The notes: generated from the letters alone by a model not told the origin. 64,000 bases of DNA from Bacteroidales bacterium (GCA_017545365.1 JAFWOP010000001.1:62001-126000); one strand, 5' to 3'. Numbered from the stretch's first letter, positions 42,736 through 53,761 are shown. A program made the numbers and translations.

Positions 42736-45700
42736 ATGAAGAAAACTTACAAACTATTCCTTGCGCTGATTGTTGCCATCCTCGGTAACTTCAATGCCAG
42801 CGCTGATGAGTATGTTCCGCTAACACCGGAAATGTTCTTCTCATGGGACGGATGGGGAGCCGACGCTCAGAAGACTGGGCAGGCCGACTGTACCTACGTC
42901 CTTGGCGAATCGACGGGCCAGCCCTATGGCGACTCGCAAGTGATTAACTACGCCGACCTGACGCTCTATTCGAAGCTGGTCGTTGTGTGCACTGAGGGTA
43001 CACCGCGTTTCCTCTTCAACCGTACCATCGACGAAGGTCAGTGGAACGAGGACGAGGCACAGTCAAACCTCATCGACAACACGAAGGGTGGCTGGAGTGC
43101 CAAGTACTTCTCGCAGGACGGTGATACCTACACCGTTGACCTGAAGCAGATGGTGAAGGACAAAGGTTTTGCTCACCTGCACGCTATCAAGGGTGCCAAC
43201 TGGGCAAACGTCACCGTGGAGAGCATGGATCTCGTGCTTCCCGGTAAGGCTCAGCAGATTGGCTGGACCGAACTGCTCACCAATGGCGACCTCGAAGGCG
43301 ACGACGTCAGCTGCTTCTTCTCCAAGGAGAACGCAGGCGCACCCTTCCCCTCAGTCATTACTGATGGCGTAGGTGTTGACGGAAGCCGTGGTATCATGGT
43401 TCATTCTGCAGCCGGTGCTGCTCAGGACTGGGACGCTCAGTTCTGGATCAACCTTCCTGAGACGCTGCCCGAGGGCACGAAGTATCGTCTGTCGTTTGCT
43501 TATCGCGCTAGCATGGATGCTTCTGCCGACACGCAGGCTCATGCCGATCCTAGCGACTACATCCACTATGAGATGATTGGTTCGCCCAACTTCACCACAG
43601 AGTGGCAGACCTACAAGATTGACGAGGCTACGATTACAGCCGCTCAGGCTGGTCCTAATGGAAACGGTGGCCTGATGCACTCCATCGCCTTCAACCTCTC
43701 GAAGGACAAGGCTAATGACATCGACTTCTTCTTCGACAACCTGAAGTTCGAGGTGTTCAAGGTTGGTACGATGGCTCAGTTCAGCAACGACGTCATCCTC
43801 ATTAACTTCGGCTTCGACACCAACATGGCTGACCTCGTGAAGGCTTCTGGCAAGAAGCGCTTGATGTATCCTCTCAACGTCGCCAGTGTGAAGGTGAACG
43901 GTGAGGCTGCAAACATCTACTCCATCGAGGGCTTTGAGGACGGACGCTTCTATATCTTCCTCGAGGAGCCTTGCGAAGACGAGGATGTGGTTGAAGTTAC
44001 GTTCACCAACCCCAGCGATGCTGCTTACCACCTTATTTATACGTCAGGTCCTGGTGGCGACGTAGGTAACTTCTCTGGCATCGCCGAGTGCGACCTCGAC
44101 CGCGAAATCGAGGACAACGACGGTTTCCCGTACGCATACCTCACTCCGGTTATCATGGTTGCTGATCCTGAGGACGGCTCGTTCAACCTGCCCACCGACA
44201 TCAAGGAGTTCAAGCTCACCTTCGACAAGAAGGTTGACTGCGCTGCTCTCGTGGCTAAGATTGACAACGAGAAGCTGAACGTAACGCCCGCCGACGGCTT
44301 TGCCGAGCAGGTGACTCTCGTTGCTAACGGTGCCGTTGCTGAAGGCCAGCACGAAATCAGCATTTCGAAGATCTATCCTGAGATGCGCATCGACGACAGC
44401 ATCTATGGCGACACCATCATCAACATCAGCGTAGGTAAGACCGACGCCGATCCCGACGATGTGCCGAAGGACATGCTGCCCGACTACTTCGCTGAGACTC
44501 AGAACGGTGGTATCCCCGTAGGTTACCTCGTCATCTTCGACGGTGAGGAGCGTGTGGCTCCCAACACCTATAGTTCTGGTGCACGCCTCTTCGACTTTGC
44601 TGCCGGTGGCGACTTCACCAAGGGTCTCTACTTCCGCAACAACTACGTTGAGTATGGTGGCTTCGCAGAGTATCCGCTGCCGCTCGAGGCTGGCAAGCGC
44701 TACGACATCCACTTCAACGCTGCTGCTTGGAAGGACAATGGTCCTTACATCAGATTCGAAATCCTGAACGATGCCGACGAGGTTCTTCATACTTCTGTAG
44801 TGAAGACGAATCCTAACGTGAATGGTAGCACGGGTGTTGTCAACGGTTCCACCAGTTTCGACATGAAGTTCGTGCCCGAGACCGACGGCAACTTCAAGCT
44901 GCGCTGGTATCCTGCCACCAACCAGAATGGCGACCAGGGTGACTTCACCGAGGTTCTCCTTGCTAACCCGCGTGTACGCTACATGCCTAACACCGCTGGT
45001 GCTGAGTGGATTCAGCTCGTGAACACTGCTCTTGAGAACGCTAAGAGCACGCTCGCTGACAATGCCAGCGATCGCTACGACGGCGCTGCTTACGATGCTC
45101 TGAGAGCTGCTATCGACAAGTATCAGGCTGAACTGCCTACCTACACATCGCCCACGGCTTGCAAGAACGCTGCCGCTGCTCTCGATGCTGCTACAAAGGC
45201 TATGAAGGATCACCGCACTCTCTGCGACACCTACGATCCGCTGCCTCGTAAGGCTCAGGAGATCCTGGACAACAATGCTGAGAAGAAGTTCGCTAAGACC
45301 GACCTCTACAACCAGCTGAAGGTTGCTACCGCTAAGTATGTGACCACCACCAGCGAGAAGCAGCTCGATCCCGAGACGATGGAAGAGGTTGAGGTCTTCA
45401 CCCATGAGTTCAAGGAGCTGAAGGACGACAATGAGCTGAAGGCTGCCATCGAGGAGCTGCAGTATCTGGTTAACACCACCGCTCTGCTCTTCACGGAAGG
45501 TGCTTCGATGACTTCTGACACGGGTGTGAAGGTACTCGTTGAGCGTCTCCGCCTCGGTGCTGAGTCGCTGAAGAACCTCGGCGTTGAGGACGACGATCCT
45601 CTCATCGTTGAGTTCAACAACACACTCACCGACGACGATGCTCTTGCCGAAGGCATGAAGAACCGCCTGAAGCTGATCATGTACGAGCAGCTCAAGAACC

Positions 45701-46467
45701 CGTCCAACACCCTCTTCGAGGAGAAGATCGACGAGAACACACTCGAGCCGTTCACCGACACTTACGACATGACCGTCTTCGTGAAGAATCCTAACGTCTA
45801 CAAGCAGCAGGATAACATGAACTTCACACCGGAGAATGTTCCTGGTTGGATCACTCCTGAGGGCTATCCCGCTCCTGGACTGAGCGTTGGTTGGGGTCAG
45901 CCGCGCGGCAACAACGAGATTGCTGAGGACTGCATGTTCCAGACTTGGGGCTCCAGCTATCGTGTTGAGCAGGCCATCACCGACCTCCCCGTTGGTGTCT
46001 ACACACTGAAGATCGGCTTCGGCGAGCGCATGAACGACGACGAGGCTAACATGGTCGACAGCTACATCTACGCTAAGACTTCTGAGACTCCCGAGGGTGA
46101 GGACGGCCAGACAGCCGACGTCATCGGTATCGGACAGTCGTTCCCCTATGCTAACACCGTTATCGAGAACATCGCAGTCGTTGACGGATGCATCACCATC
46201 GGTGCTAACGCTGGTCCTTCGTCGCACACCTTCTTCAACGACGTACGCCTCCTGATGGCTGCTCCTGTTGAAGGCTTCGACTACGCTTCGGCTTACGAGG
46301 AAGTGCTCACCGGCATCGGCGAGACCGTTGCTGAACCCACCGTGCGCAACCTGCAGCTCTTCGACCTCAACGGTCGTCGCGTGCTCACCGCTCGCAAGGG
46401 TATCTTCATCGTGAAGAAGCAGATGTCTGACGGTACCATCCGTACTGAGAAGGTCATCGTGAAGTAA
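42736..46467 (+). CDS. Large secreted multidomain protein with jelly-roll and helical repeats
   Basis: 1243 residues with a signal peptide (1-23). Parts: an N-terminal beta domain (about 25-170), a jelly-roll module (about 180-338; LLTNGDLEGDDVSC, GVDGSRGIMVH, FFFDNLKFEVF) also found in the CotH protein at 8879, Ig-like strands (about 345-570), another beta domain (about 590-755), an alpha-helical FIVAR-like region (about 760-1010; AYDALRAAIDKYQAEL), a C-terminal beta domain (to about 1190) and a sorting-like tail (LFDLNGRRVLTARKGIFI) of the type IX kind. No catalytic motif is recognised. Codons are strongly skewed to AAG, AAC, GAC, GCT and GTT compared with neighbours, suggesting high expression. 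It is divergent from the fasciclin operon. Confidence 0.8.
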   Translation: MKKTYKLFLALIVAILGNFNASADEYVPLTPEMFFSWDGWGADAQKTGQADCTYVLGESTGQPYGDSQVINYADLTLYSKLVVVCTEGTPRFLFNRTIDEGQWNEDEAQSNLIDNTKGGWSAKYFSQDGDTYTVDLKQMVKDKGFAHLHAIKGANWANVTVESMDLVLPGKAQQIGWTELLTNGDLEGDDVSCFFSKENAGAPFPSVITDGVGVDGSRGIMVHSAAGAAQDWDAQFWINLPETLPEGTKYRLSFAYRASMDASADTQAHADPSDYIHYEMIGSPNFTTEWQTYKIDEATITAAQAGPNGNGGLMHSIAFNLSKDKANDIDFFFDNLKFEVFKVGTMAQFSNDVILINFGFDTNMADLVKASGKKRLMYPLNVASVKVNGEAANIYSIEGFEDGRFYIFLEEPCEDEDVVEVTFTNPSDAAYHLIYTSGPGGDVGNFSGIAECDLDREIEDNDGFPYAYLTPVIMVADPEDGSFNLPTDIKEFKLTFDKKVDCAALVAKIDNEKLNVTPADGFAEQVTLVANGAVAEGQHEISISKIYPEMRIDDSIYGDTIINISVGKTDADPDDVPKDMLPDYFAETQNGGIPVGYLVIFDGEERVAPNTYSSGARLFDFAAGGDFTKGLYFRNNYVEYGGFAEYPLPLEAGKRYDIHFNAAAWKDNGPYIRFEILNDADEVLHTSVVKTNPNVNGSTGVVNGSTSFDMKFVPETDGNFKLRWYPATNQNGDQGDFTEVLLANPRVRYMPNTAGAEWIQLVNTALENAKSTLADNASDRYDGAAYDALRAAIDKYQAELPTYTSPTACKNAAAALDAATKAMKDHRTLCDTYDPLPRKAQEILDNNAEKKFAKTDLYNQLKVATAKYVTTTSEKQLDPETMEEVEVFTHEFKELKDDNELKAAIEELQYLVNTTALLFTEGASMTSDTGVKVLVERLRLGAESLKNLGVEDDDPLIVEFNNTLTDDDALAEGMKNRLKLIMYEQLKNPSNTLFEEKIDENTLEPFTDTYDMTVFVKNPNVYKQQDNMNFTPENVPGWITPEGYPAPGLSVGWGQPRGNNEIAEDCMFQTWGSSYRVEQAITDLPVGVYTLKIGFGERMNDDEANMVDSYIYAKTSETPEGEDGQTADVIGIGQSFPYANTVIENIAVVDGCITIGANAGPSSHTFFNDVRLLMAAPVEGFDYASAYEEVLTGIGETVAEPTVRNLQLFDLNGRRVLTARKGIFIVKKQMSDGTIRTEKVIVK

Positions 46468-46515
46468 TCATCGCTTCGTGAAGTAATCATTGCGGTCATC
46501 CGCAAGACAATAGCC

Positions 46516-46550
46516 AAAGGGGCGCAACCATCGTGTTGCGCCCCTTTTTT
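46516..46550 (+). terminator. Strong terminator after the secreted protein gene
   Basis: GGGGCGCAAC (46519-46528) pairs with GTTGCGCCCC (46535-46544), then TTTTTT. The loop is 6 nt. It lies about 50 bp after the stop. Confidence 0.92.
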
Positions 46551-46647
46551 GGCTCATAACTGGATGGGAGCTTGTAGCACATAGTTGCTCTAACCAGTGG
46601 GCGAAACACGTTCCATGAACGGCTGAAGCATCACTTACGTAAAGGTA

Positions 46648-46933
46648 AAACACCGCTTTCATACATCCAGGCCACAGCTTTCGTGCTGCTATCTCAATGC
46701 TTTTAAACATCTGGAGCATTGCTCTCGTGTTGCTACCTCAATGCTTTTAAACTTCTGGAGCATTGCTCTCGTGTTGCTACCTCAATGCTTCCATTCAGTA
46801 AATTAACTTAATTTGTTCGGTAAATTAACTTATTTTACTCAGTAAATTAACTTATTTTACTTGGTAAATTAACTTAATTTACTACACAAATTAACTTAAT
46901 TTACTTCATAATTTAAGTTGATTTGCAAAACAA
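46648..46933. repeat. 22-bp phased array, 13 units with core switch
   Basis: Thirteen 22-bp units without gaps. Units 3-7 carry CTCAATGCT or AGCATTGCT at positions 2-10, and two of them (46714-46735 and 46758-46779) are identical. Units 8-12 (46802-46911) keep the period but carry TTAACTTA at the same positions. The first two and the last unit are more degenerate. It lies between converging genes. No ORF is credible in 46551-47092. Confidence 0.85.
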
Positions 46934-47036
46934 GGTCATAACTCCAGCATTTCGGGAGCATGCAAACAGAGAAATGAAAAGATGCCTTTAGCGACACGAA
47001 AGCAATTCAATCATCAAAGAACAGTGTATGGATGTA

Positions 47037-47057
47037 TGGACGCGACGTGTCGCGTTA
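47037..47057. repeat. Single arm of the GGACGCGACGTGTCGCG palindrome family
   Basis: TGGACGCGACGTGTCGCGTT matches the left arm of the inverted repeat at 19509. No second arm is seen nearby. Confidence 0.6.
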
Positions 47058-47092
47058 TTGGTGGAGGAAGTCCCTCTTGTCCTCTAATCATC

Positions 47093-47134
47093 AAAAAAAG
47101 GGAACTTGTGTTTCAGTTGCACAAGTTCCCTTTT
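47093..47134 (-). terminator. Terminator of the flavoprotein gene
   Basis: Minus strand: GGGAACTTGTG (47130-47120) pairs with CACAAGTTCCC (47110-47100), followed by TTTTTTT. It lies about 115 bp after the stop at 47249; the stretch between holds no gene. Confidence 0.88.
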
Positions 47135-47248
47135 CGGGGTGTATAGAAGCGTGAAGCATTGCATTCCTACATATAAATAATGTGTAATGGCGGTGATACG
47201 GCAGTTTGAGGCAAGACGGAAGCCCTTTTGCCGTATGCTTCGCAGACG

Positions 47249-48043
47249 CTATCTGATGAAATTCGTGAATGTGGGTCGCTCGTCGCGCTGCGGAGCTGAA
47301 TTGCCGTCGGCATGTATCTTCTGCAGCAGGAAGGCCATATTGGTGGCGAGGGTACGCATGGTCTGCATGCCTTCGGCATCCTTTTTCACCTCGCCCTTGC
47401 CGGCTCCGTAGGCGATGTTCCAATATTGTGACGTGACAACAGGCATGTTCATCATTTCAAACATCATATTCATGGTCTGGAGTGTGGCTGTGGCACCGCC
47501 TCGACGGCAGACAGCCAAGGCTGCAGCAGGCTTGTTCTGCACCAGATGTCCGGCTGAGAAGAACAGGCGTTGCATCACGGAGAGAATGGCACCATTGGGC
47601 TGTCCGTAATACACAGGCGTACCAACGATGAGGGCATCTGCCTCGGCCATCTTCTCGGTGATTTCTTTGCAGGCGTCGTCGTCGAACACGCAGCCGGCAC
47701 CATTGTTGCGCCGACATCCTCCGCAGTTGACACACATGCGAACGGGCCGACGGCCTATCTGCACGATTTCTGCCTCTATGCCGTGCTTGGCGAGCTGTTT
47801 CTCTATCTCTTCCAAACAGCAGAATGTGTTACCATCTGTGCGTGGGCTGCCATTCACCAATAGCACCTTGAGCGTCTTTCCTGCGGCTATGCCGTTGCTT
47901 CCGTCTGCCGCATCACGACCATTTGTGCTTGCTGATAGGCTCTCGCTGCCCTGTCCGCCAAGGATGGCGGATGCTGGCGATACCACAGCGGCAGCAGCTG
48001 CAGCCGCCATTGTCTTTTTGATAAAGTCTCTTCTATCCATCAT
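47249..48043 (-). CDS. Tat-exported iron-sulfur flavoprotein (flavodoxin fold)
   Basis: 264 residues. The N-terminus MMDRRDFIKKTMAAAAAAAV is a twin-arginine signal (RRDFIK) ending near SPASA. From residue 60 there is an NADPH-dependent FMN reductase/flavodoxin fold: KVLLVNGSPRTDGNTF (FMN phosphate loop), ADALIVGTPVYYGQPNG and FSAGHL. The motif CVNCGGCRRNNGAGC is CX2CX2CX7C, the compact [4Fe-4S] motif of Isf-type flavoproteins. The likely role is periplasmic electron transfer; Tat export fits a protein that folds with cofactors inside. Partners are unknown. It sits alone with its own terminator; the GH51 gene upstream is separated by 154 bp of GC-rich repeat. Confidence 0.85.
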   Translation of the reverse strand: MMDRRDFIKKTMAAAAAAAVVSPASAILGGQGSESLSASTNGRDAADGSNGIAAGKTLKVLLVNGSPRTDGNTFCCLEEIEKQLAKHGIEAEIVQIGRRPVRMCVNCGGCRRNNGAGCVFDDDACKEITEKMAEADALIVGTPVYYGQPNGAILSVMQRLFFSAGHLVQNKPAAALAVCRRGGATATLQTMNMMFEMMNMPVVTSQYWNIAYGAGKGEVKKDAEGMQTMRTLATNMAFLLQKIHADGNSAPQRDERPTFTNFIR

Positions 48044-48097
48044 TTATTTCTTTTTTAGCATTTTGTAAGGAGGCTTCGAGGATAAAGAAAGGAGTCA

Positions 48098-48190
48098 TTT
48101 TGTTGTCCCCTCCTCCGGGGAGGAGGGGCAGGGGTGGCGAAGCGCGAGGAGGGAGCGATGAGGGGAGCGCAGCGACGGGGGAGGCGACAA
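48098..48190. repeat. GC-rich palindromic repeat block
   Basis: Contains CCCCTCCTCCGGGGAGGAGG followed by purine-rich GGGGAGCGCAGCGACGGGG words. It belongs to the same family as the CCCCTCCCGAGGGGAGG block in the flippase gene and the one at 14188-14218. It fills the gap between the GH51 and flavoprotein genes. Confidence 0.65.
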
Positions 48191-48197
48191 ATAAGGT

Positions 48198-50201
48198 TTA
48201 TTCTATCACAAGTACCGTGATGGAGTAGGGGGCCAGCGTCATAGCAAACTGCTTACCCACTTTCTGCGTCGATTCCTTTGGAACGATGTTGCGAGGATTG
48301 TCGGTGCTGTTGGTATCCTCTGGGCGTGCAGACTTCAACTCTATCTTCTTCGCCTTCGACTTCACCTTCTTTGCACCCGCGAGCTTGATGTTCAGCTTTT
48401 GCGCATTCCCCACGGCATTGACGAGTTTCAGGTAGGTCTTACCCGTTGCTGCATCGGTGGTGGCGGTATAGAATACGGCATTCGCCTCGTCGTTTCGGTC
48501 GAGGGTCTGCTTCGGAAGGTCGGTGGCTTCGACGGGGACGATCTTATTACCCAGATACTTCGCAAACATCACCTGTGCCCAATACGACGGTGAGCCGTAG
48601 CTGTTAAGCACGTCATAGCCTATCAGGTCGCTCTGCCACTGGATAGCACCGGGCTCTACGTTGACGAACAGCGGTGCATAGCACGACATGATGCAAATAT
48701 CGGAGTTGCGCTCCATGCAGCTCATCCAGGCTGCGTCGCCAAGGGCAGCATTCATATTCGTTGTCGGCGTACCCTCGCGTGTTGCCCATTCGCCACAGAA
48801 AATCTTCGGACCGGTGCGGTCGTAGCGGTCATACTGGAAGGCATTGCGGTACATGTCGAAGGCGTTGCGATAGTAGTGCTCATCGATGACGTCGACGACT
48901 GGATTCTGTATGGCCTTCGACTTCAAGGCGTTAAAGCCCACCGTTGAGATAATCTGCAGCTGCGGATAGCGAGTCTTGATGGCCTCGTAGAACATCTTGA
49001 AGCGGTTGGGATAGCTGCCGCTGCGGTCGAAGAAGTCTTCGTTGCCAATCTCCACATAGTGAAGGGGGAACGGAGCCGGATGGCCGTCGCGGGCACGAAT
49101 GGCACCCCACTTGGTCGTTTGGGCATCGCCGATGATGTATTCTATCTCGTCAAGGGCATCCTGAATGAAGGGTTTCACATAGTCGCCGTCCAGGTGATCG
49201 CCGTTCAGTACATACCCGGCAAAGACACCCACCACGGGTTCTCCGCCGATGTCCTCTGCCCACTGCAGGAACTCAAGCAGGCCCAGGCCATCGGTGGAGC
49301 GATAACCCCACGGGCTCTGGTGGCCGGGACGCTCGTCGGGATTACCGATGGTCTGCTTCCAGTCGAAGCGGTTGGCGAAGTTGCTGCCTTCCAGGTAGTT
49401 ACCGCCGGGGAAGCGCAGGAACTTAGGATTCATCTCTACCATCATCTCCATCAGGTCGGTGCGCAAGCCGTTCGGACGGTTTTTGAAGCTGGGTGCAAAC
49501 AAGGTCACACGAGTCAGCTCGATGCTTCCTGCCTCGTCGGCGATGAAGAACAGGCGTGCATCCTTCGTGTCTGCCTGCGTGGCTGAGGTGGTCAGCTGGT
49601 AGTCCAACTTCTTCCAATCACCCGTGAAACCGCTGACCTTTGTCTCTGCATAAGTGGTGTTGCCGTCGGTGCTCTTCAATGCAATTTTTAGCGATTTCAT
49701 CGGCGTTGGTGCTGCACTTCCGTCATTCGGTGCAGCGGGTTGCTTCACATAGAGTGAACCCTTGAAAGTGGTGTTCTTTCGGATGGGGAATCCCCAATAG
49801 CCTTCGCTCACAAGGGCGAGACCGGGCTCGTCGAAGTGGACAACCAACGAGGTGGAATTGGCGCTGTTGATGCCTCCCTGCCGGTTCTGTCGCACCTGAA
49901 CCTTTACCGTGTCGGAGAGTTGCCAGCGGTCGGGGCGTACCGTGTAGCGCGGAGCATTGCCGCTGGGACGCCTTCCGCGACGACCTCCACTGGGATTAAA
50001 CATGTCGGCGAACGACGGATTCGGAATCAGTTGCGTGTAGAGGCCTCCTTCATACGAATAGTTGATTTCCTCGGTCATCAGTCCATAGAGCATCGGACTC
50101 ACCTCCGTTTCGGCCTTGTCGAGACGGAGCGTTAACTGTTGCGCGTGGAGCATCATGGCGTTCATGCTCAGCATCGCGACGATTACCAATAGTTTTCTCA
50201 T
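48198..50201 (-). CDS. Exported GH51-family alpha-L-arabinofuranosidase
   Basis: 667 residues with a signal peptide (1-21). A short N-terminal region (PMLYGLMTEEINYSYEGGLY) starts the GH51 fold. An inserted beta-sandwich, CBM4/9-like, covers about 85-240. The (beta/alpha)8 barrel follows, with the acid/base Glu in HYVEIGNEDFF (about 386) and the nucleophile Glu in KIFCGEWATREG (about 470). A C-terminal beta domain ends at ITVLVIE. GH51 enzymes release terminal alpha-L-arabinofuranose from arabinan and arabinoxylan. This fits the GH43 gene elsewhere in the window, though the two are not in one operon. Confidence 0.95.
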   Translation of the reverse strand: MRKLLVIVAMLSMNAMMLHAQQLTLRLDKAETEVSPMLYGLMTEEINYSYEGGLYTQLIPNPSFADMFNPSGGRRGRRPSGNAPRYTVRPDRWQLSDTVKVQVRQNRQGGINSANSTSLVVHFDEPGLALVSEGYWGFPIRKNTTFKGSLYVKQPAAPNDGSAAPTPMKSLKIALKSTDGNTTYAETKVSGFTGDWKKLDYQLTTSATQADTKDARLFFIADEAGSIELTRVTLFAPSFKNRPNGLRTDLMEMMVEMNPKFLRFPGGNYLEGSNFANRFDWKQTIGNPDERPGHQSPWGYRSTDGLGLLEFLQWAEDIGGEPVVGVFAGYVLNGDHLDGDYVKPFIQDALDEIEYIIGDAQTTKWGAIRARDGHPAPFPLHYVEIGNEDFFDRSGSYPNRFKMFYEAIKTRYPQLQIISTVGFNALKSKAIQNPVVDVIDEHYYRNAFDMYRNAFQYDRYDRTGPKIFCGEWATREGTPTTNMNAALGDAAWMSCMERNSDICIMSCYAPLFVNVEPGAIQWQSDLIGYDVLNSYGSPSYWAQVMFAKYLGNKIVPVEATDLPKQTLDRNDEANAVFYTATTDAATGKTYLKLVNAVGNAQKLNIKLAGAKKVKSKAKKIELKSARPEDTNSTDNPRNIVPKESTQKVGKQFAMTLAPYSITVLVIE

Positions 50202-50291
50202 ACGTTTTTAGCTAATAGTTTAAGTTAATAATGTTGTTTTTGTCGGTTCTTGCACTCCGTGGGTGTGGGCAACATGTCATTCAAGCCGCTT

Positions 50292-50753
50292 TCAAGCCTT
50301 TCCTTTCATGACTTCAATGACTTGCATGTCGGCCGGCAGCCATTTCATGCTGTCTAAATCCTCTATCGAAAGCCAGCGGGCGGCCTCGTGTTCGTTCAGA
50401 TGTAGGGCCTCTGTCAGCAGCGAACAGAGATAGCAATGCATGGTGATGTGGAATGTCGGATAGTCGTGCTCCACCGTACAAAGGAACTCGTCTACGCTGA
50501 TTTCCGTCGACAGCTCCTCGCGAATCTCCCGTTTCAGCGCATCTTCGGGAGTCTCACCCGGTTCCATCTTCCCGCCAGGAAATTCCCATCCTGCTTTGCC
50601 TTCAAGGCGAGCTTGCTCGCATTCGGCAAGGTTCAAACAGTTTTGATCCAACCCTTGCCTAACTGAAGCCTTCCCTTCGCCACACCCTCTTAGCGTGGCG
50701 AAGATCCTGTCTCCTTTGCGAATAATCGCTGCAACGACTTCTATCCTTTTCAT
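50292..50753 (-). CDS. Nudix hydrolase (MutT-like) with an in-frame repeat insertion
   Basis: 153 residues from the ATG at 50753; a TTG at 50810 would add 19 unlikely residues. The Nudix box GGKMEPGETPEDALKREIRE followed by EL is intact, so hydrolysis of oxidised or damaged NTPs is likely. Family members read FATxRGYGExKxGWEFPGGK without a break; here about 25 extra residues (ASVRQGLDQNCLNLAECEQA and RLEGK) separate GCGEGK from AGWEFPGGK. The inserted DNA is palindromic in part and has duplicated flanks (see findings). Whether the enzyme is still active cannot be told. Confidence 0.9.
   Translation of the reverse strand: MKRIEVVAAIIRKGDRIFATLRGCGEGKASVRQGLDQNCLNLAECEQARLEGKAGWEFPGGKMEPGETPEDALKREIREELSTEISVDEFLCTVEHDYPTFHITMHCYLCSLLTEALHLNEHEAARWLSIEDLDSMKWLPADMQVIEVMKGKA
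50595..50669 (-). repeat. 75-bp in-frame palindromic insertion in the Nudix gene
   Basis: Exactly 25 codons. The insertion contains the palindrome GCGAGCTTGCTCGC (about 50607-50620). On the minus strand GAAGGGAAGGC just before it and GAAGGCAAAGC at its end match at 9 of 11 positions, which looks like a target duplication. Confidence 0.65.
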
Positions 50754-51201
50754 ATCTCTCTGCTTGCAAATGATAGCGCAAAATCGTACCATTTCGACTG
50801 AATACTGCAAAGATATAAAAAGTTTGTTATACTTTATTGATTATCGCTCCATTTTTTGATTTCTTTAATACGATAATGCGTCCCTCATCTTGCTCCTTCT
50901 GCTAATACGCTTTTGTTTCAAGAATAACCACTACCTTTTTTTGTTTACGCATTGTTTACGCGGAATTAAGAACCATTGGCAGTTTTGCACTCACAATAAG
51001 AAGGTCATACGACTAAAAAAGCCATCTTAATCTTGGACAAATGTATATTCTAAGCCATTCTAGCATTGGAAAAGTGTAAAAAAACATATATAATCACCTT
51101 GGAAAAGTGTAATTTGTTTACGATTTATGCTTGGTAAAAATGTCGGGCTTGTTGACTCGTTTTAATAGAAAAGCCGTAATTTTGCACTAAAATAATACAG
51201 A

Positions 51202-51408
51202 CATGAGTGGGGCGACAAAATATTTATCACCCTCAGTGCCGACTTAAAGGATGCTTTGCCCGGAGTGTCAGGCTTGTCGATTCGTAATTTGCAATATATG
51301 AGGCAGATGTATAACACCTTTATGCCCCTCTTTGAGATTACGCCACAAGCTGTGGCGCAAAATGAAAAGGATATTACGCCACAAGTTGTGGCACAAAATG
51401 TACTTGAC
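51202..51408 (+). pseudogene. Fragment of a DUF1016 (YhcG/PDDEXK-nuclease) gene
   Basis: The frame (stop at 51193-51195, then YRHEWGDKIFITLSADLKDA, LPGVSGLSIRNLQYMRQMYN) matches the N-terminal DUF1016 domain, but there is no start codon and the match stops after about 60 residues. It contains two copies of a GCCACAAG(C/T)TGTGGC palindrome (ITPQxVAQN twice). It is a decayed relic, not a working gene. Confidence 0.6.
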
Positions 51409-51500
51409 AATATTTGTAGTATTCCTTGCCCTTCAGGATATAGAGGCCGGGGGCGATGTCGGCAGGCACAAGGCCATAGCTACGGACATGGACGGTGCAT
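51366..51500 (-). pseudogene. Possible relic of a type IX secretion C-terminal tail
   Basis: On the minus strand one frame reads VHVRSYGLVPADIAPGLYIL and then KGKEYYKYC, which resembles the end of a sorting tail. No body of a gene precedes it. The stretch 50811-51201 holds repeated TTGGAAAAGTGTAA words (about 51066-51112) but no gene. Confidence 0.35.
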
Positions 51501-51511
51501 GTAATAATGAG

Positions 51512-51543
51512 AAGGCACGATATTACGTGAACATCGTGCCTTC
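51512..51543 (-). terminator. Hairpin after the GH97 gene
   Basis: AAGGCACGAT and ATCGTGCCTT form a 10-bp stem with an 11-nt loop, about 50 bp after the stop of the GH97 gene. On the minus strand it is followed by CTCATTATTA, so the T-tract is weak. Confidence 0.55.
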
Positions 51544-51593
51544 CTCCTAAACAATTATTACCTAACTAATGTATGAATCTAAAAACAATCCTT

Positions 51594-53744
<2,151 letters not shown>

Positions 53745-53761
53745 CTATTAACCTAATTCCG

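Noticed and set aside
44044..46227. 727-residue minus-strand open frame
   Set aside because: Antisense to the 1243-residue secreted protein, whose codon bias toward certain triplets suppresses stops on the other strand.
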